Assembly: GCA_025350775.1 (NCBI GenBank)
Contig: JANXXF010000029.1
Location: 1-16,551 of the forward strand
Direction: 5' to 3'
Length of the DNA: 16,551 nucleotides
From: Actinomycetes bacterium
GTDB taxonomy: Bacteria; Actinomycetota; Thermoleophilia; Gaiellales; Gaiellaceae
Made by a program: the position numbers and the translations under genes. Below, piece by piece: positions 1 to 7,075 of this stretch (its first letter is position 1; each line of letters opens with the position of its first letter). Below the pieces are notes generated by a model. That model was not told the origin of the DNA, did not search any database, and saw only the letters and a list, made by a program, of their open reading frames with translations.

Positions 1-72
1 GGCCGCCCGGCGTGACTGGAGGCGAGCAGGACGCCGGTTTCCTGCCCGGCCGGCGGCCGTGCCTGAACAGCA

Positions 73-96
73 GAAATGCCCGCTTACGGGCATTTC
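73..96 (-). terminator. Hairpin terminator downstream of ssrA
   Basis: A perfect 10-bp stem (73-82 with 87-96) has a 4-nt loop (83-86). It lies 27 nt beyond the tmRNA 3' end. The stem is GC-rich in the middle and has A/T runs at its base, so the minus-strand transcript leaves it through a short TTT tract. This fits an intrinsic terminator for ssrA. The symmetry means it could also serve a convergent gene to the left of the window, which cannot be seen. Positions 1-72 beyond it show no assignable gene. Confidence 0.7.
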
Positions 97-359
97 CTGG
101 TTCCTGCGAGACTCTGCGATCAGTGGAGGCGGCGGGAATCGAACCCGCGTCCGCAGTCGCGCCGGGGAGAGCATCTACGAGCGTAGCCCGTGCTTGGCAT
201 CTCGCCCGGGCGGCGGGCACACGGGCCGCCTTCTGTCCAGGCCAGCCACCCTGATGTCTCGTGCCGCCGCCGGTTGGCTCTGCATTGGCACCAGCCCGTT
301 TGTTGGCGCCAGCTCCGGGCCACGGGCCCAACCCGGAGAGACGGCTACCTAGCTATTGA

Positions 360-389
360 CTAGGCAGCGAGTGCGAGTTCACGATCCGC
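360..389 (-). other. tmRNA proteolysis-tag reading frame (ADRELALAA)
   Basis: The frame reads GCG GAT CGT GAA CTC GCA CTC GCT GCC TAG, giving tag ADRELALAA ending in the usual ALAA-type degron. The resume codon GCG (389-387) is preceded by GUAAGU, with U at -5 and A at -4. These are the positions known to set the resume frame in E. coli tmRNA. The stop lies in a small hairpin (CCTAG/CTAGG), and a second in-frame-independent TAG follows. The tag is short but within the known range. No other GCN codon precedes it in this frame. Confidence 0.88.
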
Positions 390-400
390 ACTTACTTGTT

Positions 401-434
401 CCCGGTTTTTTAACGAGGCCGACCGGGGACCTCG
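401..434 (-). other. tmRNA pseudoknot PK1
   Basis: On the minus strand CGAGG (434-430) pairs with CCTCG (418-414), and CCCGG (427-423) pairs with CCGGG (405-401). The interleaving makes an H-type pseudoknot, with an A-rich linker crossing the second stem. It sits 11 nt before the resume codon, as PK1 does in other tmRNAs. Confidence 0.8.
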
Positions 435-504
435 GCTCGCAACTCATCCGGAGTGATCGACCACGTCGAAGCCAGGTCGCCCCCGTATGTCATGTTCGCA
501 AGGG

Positions 505-510
505 AGTATA
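505..510 (-). promoter_or_regulatory. Possible ssrA -10 box (TATACT)
   Basis: TATACT lies between the kinase stop codon and the mature tmRNA 5' end, 21 nt upstream of position 484. It is the only AT-rich hexamer of this type in the gap. It would give a short leader that RNase P could remove. No recognisable -35 hexamer is found 16-18 nt further upstream, where the sequence is GC-rich and runs into the kinase gene. Readthrough from smpB and the kinase is an alternative source of transcript. Confidence 0.4.
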
Positions 511-533
511 GCGGTCGCGCCGCGGGGTGGCCG

Positions 534-2903
534 TCATCGCGCGGGCGCAGGCGCGGCAGCGCCGAGCAGCCGGCCGAGCGCAGCGGCAAGTTCCGCCGGC
601 ACGTACGGCTTGGCGAGGAAAGCGGCGTGCACATCGTCATCGATCGCCAGCATGTCGTCACCGTCGGCGTAGCCGCTGGTCACGAGCACCGGGAGCAGCG
701 GGTCGAGCAGCCGCAGGTCGCGATAGGTGTCGGCACCGCCCAGCCCCGGCATCGTCAGATCGAGCACGACGGCATGCATGCTGCCCGGGCGCGTCCGCAG
801 CACGGCGAGGGCCTCATGCCCGTCGGACGTGGGTGTGACGCTGTAGCCGGCCACCTCGAGCATCCGACGCACCGTGCGCGCAACGGCCTCCTCGTCCTCG
901 ACGAGCAGGACAGGCACCGGGCCGTCCGCAGCCCCGGCGGGATCGGAACGTACCGGCCGCTCGCCGGCGGTCGCGGCGGAGTCGTGTCCCCGCGCCGGGG
1001 CGGCGGCAGCCTCGGGCACGAGGGGCAGCAACACACGGAACGTGGTGCCCTGCCCGTCGCGACTCTCGACACGGAGCGCACCGCGATGGGCGCGCACGAT
1101 GCCGAGCACCGAGGAGAGGCCAAGTCCCCGGCCGACGCCCTTGGTCGAGAAGAACGGCTCAAACACACGCGCGACGGTCTCGGCGTCCATACCGGTCCCG
1201 GTATCGGCTACCTCGATCACGACATACGAACCGACGGCCAGCTCACCTCCACCGATGACGGTGGCGGCGGCCTCCTCCGCGCCCAGTTCGGCAACCGCAG
1301 TCGTGACCCGCACGGTTCCACCGGCATCGCCCACCGCCTCTCCCGCGTTGATGACGAGGTTCATCACCACCTGCTGGAGTTGCGAGCGGTCGGCGACGAC
1401 CGCCGGCAGGGCCGGGTCGAGCTGGACGTCGAGGTTGACCGTGCGTGGGATCGCAGCACGCACGAGCCCGATGGTCTCGGCGAGGAGCTCCGACACGTCG
1501 AGCGGCAACGTAGTGCCGCGGCCCCGTCCGGCGTACGTCAGCAGCTGTCGCGTCAGGTCGGCAGCGCGGCGGGCAGCCAGGTCGATCTCCTGCAGCCGCT
1601 CGCGCACGGTCTCGTGCAGCCCGGGCTCGGCAGCAGCAAGGCTCGCGTTGCCGAGAATGCCGACGAGCAGGTTGTTGAAGTCGTGCGCCACCCCGCCGGC
1701 GAGCACGCCCAGGCTCTCGAGCCTCTGCGTCTCCAGCAGCTTCACCTCGAGCTCGCGGCGCTCCTGCTCGGCCTGCCGCCGGCTCGTCACGTCATGGACA
1801 ACCATGATCACGCCGGCAATTGCGCCGGAAGCAGCGCGGAGGGGCGAGTACGTCGTCTGCACCCAGGTCTCAGGGAGGCCCGGCCGCACAAGCACATTGA
1901 TGTCGCGGCTACGCACGACAGCGCCGGCGAGCGCTGCTTCGAGGTAGCGGATCAGCTCGTCCAGTTGCGGAATCGTCCGCTCGACCACGCTGACGCCGAG
2001 CAGGTCGGAGCTGGGGATGCCGGTCAGCTCCTCCATGAATCGATTACGGATGACGTAGCGCAGCTCCCGGTCGACGACGACGATCCCCTCCTGGGCGCTC
2101 GCAATCACCTGGGCGATGAAGTCGCCCGACTCGCGCAGCTCCCGCTCGAGTGCCCTCTGCTCGGTGACCTCGGTACTGACGCCGAGCACCGACACGACGT
2201 CGCCTTGCTCGCCGAACTCCGGCGCAACGTGCCAGTCGAACGTGCGTCCGTACAACACTAACTCGGTTGTCTCGGGCACGCCCAGGCGGAACACGCGTCG
2301 GAGCGCCTCCTCGATCCGCGCTGCAGCGGGAGCATCGTCAAGGATCTCGGCGGCGGTGTTTCCGACGAGCTCGCTATGAGCATGGCCGCCGACCGCAGCA
2401 GCCGACGGATTGGCGTAGATGACCCTGTGGTCGAGTCCCCAGCGGGTGACCAGCGCCCGGTTGTTCTCGGTGAGCGCCCGGAATGCCTCGGCGCTCTCGC
2501 GCAACGCCCGCTCGGCGCGGCGGGCCTCGGTGATGTCGCGCGCTACAACGAGGGCGAACTCGATGCCATCGGAGGTGACGAGCGAGGCCTGCACGTCGAC
2601 GAGAAAGGTCGTGCCGTCGCGCCGTCGCATCCTGTCGGCGGAGCGGAGACGCCCGCCGGCGCGGAACTCCTGCCACCGCTGCGCCCACAGCTCCGGCGTC
2701 AGCGCCGGCAGGAAGTCGAAGATCGTGGCCTGCAGCACCAGCTCGCAGGAGACCTGCAGCTCGTCGCACGCGGCACGGTTCGCGTAGCGGACGCAGCCGG
2801 CGACGTCGAGAAAGCCGATGAGGTCACCGGCACCGTCGAGCGCCGCCGCCGCGAGCACCGTCAACTGGCCCTCCGGCAGCCGATTTGGCGGGTGCCGCTC
2901 CAT
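534..2903 (-). CDS. Hybrid PAS sensor histidine kinase with C-terminal receiver
   Basis: A 789-residue soluble two-component protein with no membrane segment or signal peptide, so the signal is probably cytoplasmic. Three PAS-like sensor domains (about 20-130, 140-250 and 258-375) precede a HisKA domain with H-box GGVAHDFNNLL (His407). The HATPase domain shows N-box MNLVINAGEAV (Asn515), VADTGTG (Asp567), the FEPFFSTK box and GRGLGLS. An Ala/Pro-rich linker (631-662) leads to a receiver with acidic pair Glu669/Asp670, phospho-acceptor Asp715 (VVLDLTMPG), Thr742 and Lys765. No DNA-binding output domain is present. The ATG at 2903 is chosen because earlier in-frame starts lie inside smpB. It comes 7 nt after the smpB stop with no clear Shine-Dalgarno, suggesting coupled translation. 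The ligand and the downstream partner are unknown. Confidence 0.93.
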   Translation of the reverse strand: MERHPPNRLPEGQLTVLAAAALDGAGDLIGFLDVAGCVRYANRAACDELQVSCELVLQATIFDFLPALTPELWAQRWQEFRAGGRLRSADRMRRRDGTTFLVDVQASLVTSDGIEFALVVARDITEARRAERALRESAEAFRALTENNRALVTRWGLDHRVIYANPSAAAVGGHAHSELVGNTAAEILDDAPAAARIEEALRRVFRLGVPETTELVLYGRTFDWHVAPEFGEQGDVVSVLGVSTEVTEQRALERELRESGDFIAQVIASAQEGIVVVDRELRYVIRNRFMEELTGIPSSDLLGVSVVERTIPQLDELIRYLEAALAGAVVRSRDINVLVRPGLPETWVQTTYSPLRAASGAIAGVIMVVHDVTSRRQAEQERRELEVKLLETQRLESLGVLAGGVAHDFNNLLVGILGNASLAAAEPGLHETVRERLQEIDLAARRAADLTRQLLTYAGRGRGTTLPLDVSELLAETIGLVRAAIPRTVNLDVQLDPALPAVVADRSQLQQVVMNLVINAGEAVGDAGGTVRVTTAVAELGAEEAAATVIGGGELAVGSYVVIEVADTGTGMDAETVARVFEPFFSTKGVGRGLGLSSVLGIVRAHRGALRVESRDGQGTTFRVLLPLVPEAAAAPARGHDSAATAGERPVRSDPAGAADGPVPVLLVEDEEAVARTVRRMLEVAGYSVTPTSDGHEALAVLRTRPGSMHAVVLDLTMPGLGGADTYRDLRLLDPLLPVLVTSGYADGDDMLAIDDDVHAAFLAKPYVPAELAAALGRLLGAAAPAPAR

Positions 2904-2910
2904 GGTCGGG

Positions 2911-3378
2911 CTAGCGGCGCGCGTCCTTGAGCGCGCGCTGGATCTCGCGGTCGGCGTCACGCTTGACGACGTCCGCCCGCTTGTCGTGGACGTCCTTGCC
3001 CTTCGCCACGGCGATCTCGACTTTGGCGCGGCCACCCTTGAAGTACATCCGGGTCGGGACGAGCGTCATCCCTTTCTCCCTCACAGACTCGAAGAGGTCG
3101 TCGACCTGGCGACGGTGCAGCAGCAGCTTGCGGGCACGCTCCGGCTCGTGGTTGTTGATGTTGCCCTGCTCGTACACCGAGATGTGCGCGCCCACCAGCC
3201 ACGCCTCGCCGTCGCGCACCTCCGCGTAGGACTGGCGCAGGTTCGCCCGGCCGTCGCGACACGACTTCACCTCGGTGCCTGTCAGCACGAGACCGGCCTC
3301 GACGAAGTCGCTGAGGTGGTAGTCGTGCCGGGCCTTCCTGTTCTCGGCGATCAGCTTCTCGCCAGGGTGCTTCGCCAT
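2911..3378 (-). CDS. smpB: SsrA-binding protein SmpB
   Basis: SmpB binds the tRNA-like part of tmRNA, brings it to stalled ribosomes and places its C-terminal tail in the empty mRNA channel. The 155-residue product has the typical family length. It shows NRKARHDYHLSDFVEAGLVL near residue 13, TGTEVKSCR, the NINNHEPERARKLLLHR segment, and a basic tail rich in Lys and Arg with the usual KGKDVHDKR run. The ATG at 3378 gives the usual MAKHPGEKLIAENRKA opening. No strong Shine-Dalgarno precedes it. Upstream lies the 123-nt structured gap after rnr. Its RNA partner ssrA is encoded two features downstream, past the histidine kinase. Confidence 0.97.
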   Translation of the reverse strand: MAKHPGEKLIAENRKARHDYHLSDFVEAGLVLTGTEVKSCRDGRANLRQSYAEVRDGEAWLVGAHISVYEQGNINNHEPERARKLLLHRRQVDDLFESVREKGMTLVPTRMYFKGGRAKVEIAVAKGKDVHDKRADVVKRDADREIQRALKDARR

Positions 3379-3387
3379 GCCAGCAGT

Positions 3388-3505
3388 CTAGAGGCTTGAT
3401 GTGAATCGGAGCCCCTGACGGGGCTGTCCCGGGCCAAGCCGGGGCGTCACGGCACCGCGCCCGGAGCGGCAACCGGTGTCGCGCCGATGCACAGCAAGCC
3501 TCTAG
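3388..3505. repeat. Long inverted repeat / predicted cloverleaf RNA between rnr and smpB
   Basis: Arms 3388-3412 and 3481-3505 are complementary at 22 of 25 positions: 11 perfect pairs, a 1x1 mismatch, 4 pairs, a mismatch, 5 pairs, a mismatch, 2 pairs. The centre can fold into three further hairpins: 3410-3425 (6 bp, loop TGAC), 3428-3443 (5 bp, loop GCCAAG) and 3451-3480 (7 bp on the plus strand including one G-U, plus an inner 3-bp stem). Together these make a four-way junction that uses nearly every base. The rnr stop codon (3502-3504) lies in the outer arm. There is no T-run, so it is not a standard intrinsic terminator. Strand and function are unresolved. It could be a processing or attenuation structure, an independent small RNA, or a small mobile palindromic repeat. 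Confidence 0.6.
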
Positions 3506-5313
3506 GCGCGCTTGCGCCGGCGGGCGGCGCGGTTCGGACCGCTGCCAGCGTTGACCGGCCGCTGGCCGGGGCGGCCGGCTGTGGTGCGGACGATGCCGGG
3601 GGCGGTCTCGGTACGGCCGCCGCGCCCGGCGCCGGCGAGAGCGAGCTCGACCTTGCCCTCGGCGCGGCGGATGCCCGTGACCCGCACCGGGATGCGGTCG
3701 CCGATGCGGAAGCGGTGCCCGCTGCGACGGCCGACGAGGGCCGTCCCCAGCGGCGTCGGCTCATAGCGGTCGTCGGCTAGCGTCCGCGACGGCAGGAAAC
3801 CCTCGAAGACGTCGCCGAACTTGATGAACAGCCCCGCCCCGATGAGACCCGTGATCTCCCCCTCGAAGTTGGCGTCCCAGCCCTCCACGAAGAGCCGCTG
3901 CTCGAGCAGCCAGCACAGGCAGATCTCGTCGGCGAGGTATTCGAGCTTGCTCGCCTCGCGCTCACGCACCGAGCAGTGCTCGGCCAGCTCCGGCAGATCG
4001 TCGGCAAGTGGCTCGTTGTCGAGGCCGAGCTCGTTGAGCAGGGCACGATGCTGCACGAGGTCGGGGTAGCGGCGGATCGGCGAGGTGAAGTGGCAGTACG
4101 CGGGGCTCGCGAGGCCGGAGTGGCCGTAGTTCTGCGGCGCGTAGCGTGCTTGCTTGAGCGAGCGCAGCACGAGCGGCGGGAAGGAGAGCTTGCCCCTGCC
4201 GGACTGCTCGACGTACTCGGTGAGCCGGTCGGCGATAGCGGCGGCCAGCGCGGCTGCGTCGCTCGGCCCGATCTCCTCGACCTTCGGAGCGGGTGGCGTC
4301 GGGATCTCCAGCTCGGCGAGCCGTGCCAGCAACAGGGCGATCGACTGGGGGTCGGGCTCCTCGTGGATCCGGAACATGCCGTCGCGGCGGCGGCTCGAGA
4401 GCAGCTCGGCGACCGCCTCGTTGGCCAGGATCATCAGCTCCTCGACGAGGCGGTGGGACGCCGGCTCGCCCTCCTGCCAGGCATCCGCCACCCCGCCCTT
4501 GCCGTCGAACGAGAACGTCACCTCGGTGGTGTTGATGCGCAGGGCGCCGCGGGCGAAGCGGCGGCGGCGGAGCTCCTCGGTGAGCCGGTCGGCCAGCTTC
4601 AGCCCGTCGAGCACGACCGGGTCGGCCTGCTCCTTGCCGGCGAGGATGCGCCCGGCCTGGCCGTAGGTGAGACGCGCGTCGGAGTGGATGACGGAGCGGT
4701 AAAAGGTCGCCTCGCCGGCGCGGAGGCTGCCGTCAAACGGCACCTCGACCGTCACGCAGAGGCGGTCGACGCCGGCGCGCAGCGAGCAGAGGTCGTCGGC
4801 GATGTCGTGCGGCAGCATCGGCGCAACCCGGCCCGGAACGTACACCGAGTTGGAGCGGGCGGCGGCACCCGTGTCGAGCAGGGTGCCGGCACGCACGTAC
4901 GCCGACACGTCGGCGATGTGCACCCACAGGCGCAGGCCGTCGCCCTCGCGGCGCAGCGAGATCGCGTCGTCGTAGTCCTTCGCCGTCTCGGGATCGATCG
5001 TGAACGTCGGCAGCTCGCGCAGGTCGCTGCGGCCCGCCAGGTCCGGCTCGAACGGCTCGTAGCGCTCCTGCGCGCCCAGCTCGCCCTTCTCGATCAGCAG
5101 GCCGTCGATGACCGCGTCGATCGAGGAGGCGTCGCCCAGCACCTTCACCAGGTGGGCGCGCCCCCGCCCCACGCGCACGACCACGAGGTCTCCGGGACGT
5201 GCCTCGTTGGAGCCCTTCTTCTCGAGCACCACCGGCGTGCCGGGCGTGAAGAAGGGCTCACCCGCGATCAGCTTGCCACGGCGAGAGATCTCGACGACGA
5301 GGAGGTCGCTCAG
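3502..5313 (-). CDS. rnr: RNase R / RNase II family 3'-5' exoribonuclease
   Basis: A processive hydrolytic 3'-5' exoribonuclease; in the family, RNase R clears structured RNA and non-stop mRNA together with tmRNA-SmpB. An N-terminal OB-like part is followed by the RNB domain with catalytic pattern DPETAKDYDDA (Asp107, 113, 115, 116), the conserved HFTSPIRRYPDLVQHR (about 408-423) and a C-terminal S1 domain (about 483-560). A basic Arg/Lys tail ends the protein. At about 603 residues it is shorter than E. coli RNase R (over 800). The start is uncertain: the recognisable protein begins right after the ftsX stop, where the only candidate is CTG at 5313, with GAAGGT upstream. Conventional GTGs lie at 5472 (154 nt inside ftsX) and 5232 (cutting off conserved RGKLIAGEPFF). 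Coordinates here use CTG. Confidence 0.9.
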   Translation of the reverse strand: MSDLLVVEISRRGKLIAGEPFFTPGTPVVLEKKGSNEARPGDLVVVRVGRGRAHLVKVLGDASSIDAVIDGLLIEKGELGAQERYEPFEPDLAGRSDLRELPTFTIDPETAKDYDDAISLRREGDGLRLWVHIADVSAYVRAGTLLDTGAAARSNSVYVPGRVAPMLPHDIADDLCSLRAGVDRLCVTVEVPFDGSLRAGEATFYRSVIHSDARLTYGQAGRILAGKEQADPVVLDGLKLADRLTEELRRRRFARGALRINTTEVTFSFDGKGGVADAWQEGEPASHRLVEELMILANEAVAELLSSRRRDGMFRIHEEPDPQSIALLLARLAELEIPTPPAPKVEEIGPSDAAALAAAIADRLTEYVEQSGRGKLSFPPLVLRSLKQARYAPQNYGHSGLASPAYCHFTSPIRRYPDLVQHRALLNELGLDNEPLADDLPELAEHCSVREREASKLEYLADEICLCWLLEQRLFVEGWDANFEGEITGLIGAGLFIKFGDVFEGFLPSRTLADDRYEPTPLGTALVGRRSGHRFRIGDRIPVRVTGIRRAEGKVELALAGAGRGGRTETAPGIVRTTAGRPGQRPVNAGSGPNRAARRRKRA

Positions 5314-5318
5314 GGCGT

Positions 5319-6227
5319 CTAGACCTTCAGGAACTTCCTGATGGTGAGCCCCGAGCCGGCAGCGCCGAGCACGAGCCCCGCGCCGAGCAGGATGAGCACG
5401 GTGTAGCTGAAGCCCAGCGCCTTGACGTCGGCCGTGGTGCCGAGGCTCGGCAAGATCTGCGGCAAGGCCCACTGGCGCCCGACCAGGAGCAGGACGATCG
5501 CCAGCACCGAGCCGCCCAGCCCGCAGATCAGCCCCTCGATCATGAACGGGCCGCGCACGAACCAGTTCGTGGCGCCGACGAGCTTCATCACCTCGATCTC
5601 ACGTCGTCGCGAGAAGATCGAGAGGCGGATGGTGTTGGCGATCAGCAACGCGGACGAGATGAGCAGCAGGATCGTGCCGATCAGGAAGACGATCTCGATC
5701 ACCTTGGCGATCTGCAGGATCTTCTTCGCCGTCTTCTTGCCGTAGTTGACCTTCTCGATGCCGCCCAGCTGGCCCGAGCCCTTCAGGTGCTCGACGCGCT
5801 TCGCGATCAGCTCGACGTCCTCGCCGCGCTTCGGGACGACCTCGAGCGAGTCGGGCAGAGGGTTCGAGGAGAGGTTGCGCGTGAGCTCCGGCGTCTTCTT
5901 GCGCATCGTCGCGAGAGCCTCCTGGCGGGAGACGAAGCGGACGGTCTTGACCTCGTCCATCTTGATGAGGACGGTGCGCGCCTTCTTCAGCTCCACCGGC
6001 GTCTCGTAACGGGTGCACGGCGGCAGCGGCGTGCAGAAGTAGACATGCGCGACGAGCTCGTGCTTGACGTGGTCGCTCCAGGAGATGACCCAGCTGCCGA
6101 GCCCGATCAGCAGGCCGAGCAGGAACATGCCGATCAGCACCGTCAGCGTCGCTGCAATGGTGTTGGAGAGGTTCGCCGCGAGCGAGCGCGTGGCCTCGGA
6201 GATGAGGAGGCGGAGGCGGCCAATCAT
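5319..6227 (-). CDS. ftsX: Cell-division ABC transporter permease FtsX
   Basis: FtsX is the membrane partner of FtsE at the division site. It passes ATP-driven changes to extracellular peptidoglycan hydrolases rather than moving a solute. The 302-residue product has TM1 at about 24-50, a large extracellular loop (51-172), and TM2-TM4 at about 173-199, 229-249 and 273-292, the standard FtsX layout. The loop carries a close cysteine pair (Cys65, Cys71) in FCTPLPPCTRY that could form a disulphide. The cytoplasmic stretch SRRREIEVMKLVGAT (206-220) is a family hallmark and probably touches FtsE. The ATG at 6227 overlaps the ftsE stop by ATGA, so the two subunits are translationally coupled. Confidence 0.96.
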   Translation of the reverse strand: MIGRLRLLISEATRSLAANLSNTIAATLTVLIGMFLLGLLIGLGSWVISWSDHVKHELVAHVYFCTPLPPCTRYETPVELKKARTVLIKMDEVKTVRFVSRQEALATMRKKTPELTRNLSSNPLPDSLEVVPKRGEDVELIAKRVEHLKGSGQLGGIEKVNYGKKTAKKILQIAKVIEIVFLIGTILLLISSALLIANTIRLSIFSRRREIEVMKLVGATNWFVRGPFMIEGLICGLGGSVLAIVLLLVGRQWALPQILPSLGTTADVKALGFSYTVLILLGAGLVLGAAGSGLTIRKFLKV

Positions 6228-7075
6228 TCGGCGATGTACCCCCCGCGGCGCTCGTCGCGGGCCAGACGGCCGCCTTCGAGCTGGAGGACGCGGCGGCGCA
6301 TCTTGTCTACCATCTCGCGGTCGTGCGTCACCATCAGCACCGTAGTGCCAGAGCGGTTGATCCGGTAGAGCAGCTGCATGATGCCGACCGAGGTGTCAGG
6401 GTCGAGGTTGCCCGTCGGCTCGTCGGCGACGATCAGCGGCGGATGGTTGACGAACGCGCGCGCCACCGAGACGCGCTGCTGCTCGCCGCCCGAGAGCTCG
6501 TCGGGGTACGAGTTCATCTTGTGCGAAAGCCCGACGAGGCCCAGCACCTCGGGCACCTTGCGACGGATGTCGGAACGACTCTCGCCCTGCACCTTGAGCG
6601 CATACGCGACATTGTCGAACGCGGTGCGGTCGGAGAGCAGCTTGAAGTCCTGGAACACGCAGCCGATGTTGCGGCGGAGCAGCGGCACGGTGCCGCGCTT
6701 GAGCCGCGCGAGGTCGCGGCCGCCGACGAGAATGCGCCCGCTGGTCGGGTCGCTCTCCTTCAGCAGCAGCTTGATCAGCGTGGACTTGCCCGATCCGGAT
6801 GCGCCGACGATGAAGACGAACTCGCCCTTCTCGATCACGAACGACACGTCGCCGAGCGCGATGACGTCGGGGTCGTAGACCTTCGTCACGGCATCGAAGA
6901 CGATCATGGCGCCGCCGCCGCCGCTGCCGGACATGCCGACGCGGTCGCCGTCCCGCTCCCGCAGCGCCTCGTAGGGAGAGCCCGACGGAATGGCGTCGGT
7001 GTGGGCGTGGGTGTCGCGGAGCGGTTCGATATCCATGGGCGACCCGTCACTCAGGTTAGCCGACGGAATCGTCAT
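6224..7075 (-). CDS. ftsE: Cell-division ATP-binding protein FtsE
   Basis: The ATPase of the FtsEX complex, acting on the inner face of the membrane. All ABC motifs are visible: Walker A GASGSGKST (91-99), Q-loop VFQDFKLL (Gln142), signature LSGGEQQR (194-201), Walker B LIVADEPTG (Glu219) and His251 in VTHD. The reading frame opens with ATG at 7075, overlapping the prfB stop as ATGA, and gives 283 residues. The conserved domain begins only at Met57 (ATG at 6907, 227 residues, the usual family length). Codons 14-57 nonetheless have very high GC at third positions, like coding sequence, so I keep the long start. ATG at 7036 is a further option. Without the extension, 6908-7071 would be a 164-nt gap. 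Confidence 0.93.
   Translation of the reverse strand: MTIPSANLSDGSPMDIEPLRDTHAHTDAIPSGSPYEALRERDGDRVGMSGSGGGGAMIVFDAVTKVYDPDVIALGDVSFVIEKGEFVFIVGASGSGKSTLIKLLLKESDPTSGRILVGGRDLARLKRGTVPLLRRNIGCVFQDFKLLSDRTAFDNVAYALKVQGESRSDIRRKVPEVLGLVGLSHKMNSYPDELSGGEQQRVSVARAFVNHPPLIVADEPTGNLDPDTSVGIMQLLYRINRSGTTVLMVTHDREMVDKMRRRVLQLEGGRLARDERRGGYIAE

Larger units (their letters stand above)
124..484 (-). ncRNA. ssrA: tmRNA (transfer-messenger RNA)
   Basis: tmRNA rescues ribosomes stalled on non-stop mRNA: it enters as an alanyl-tRNA mimic with SmpB, then encodes a degradation tag. The 5' end GGGGGCG (484-478) pairs with CGCCUCC next to the 3' end, giving a 7-bp acceptor stem with a G-U at the third pair, the alanine identity element. 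The T arm is GCGGG, loop TTCGATT, CCCGC. The discriminator A is at 124. It is followed by CTG, so the CCA end is not encoded and must be added. A pseudoknot (401-434) precedes the tag frame (360-389). The 361-nt length is normal for a one-piece tmRNA. The gene lies 49 nt after the kinase stop codon, with smpB just beyond the kinase. The 5' end is assigned from pairing, not from transcript data. Confidence 0.96.

Noticed and set aside
1..72. Possible end of a plus-strand gene (TGA at 13-15)
   Set aside because: Only four codons are visible before the stop, so nothing can be supported.
453..2261. Long open frame on the plus strand opposite the histidine kinase
   Set aside because: It is the antisense shadow of a high-GC gene; the translation is His/Arg/Glu-rich with no domain, while the minus strand has full kinase and receiver motifs.
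3410..3425. AGCCCC-TGAC-GGGGCT hairpin taken alone as an rnr terminator
   Set aside because: It has no following T-run on either strand and is better explained as one arm of the larger structured element at 3388-3505.
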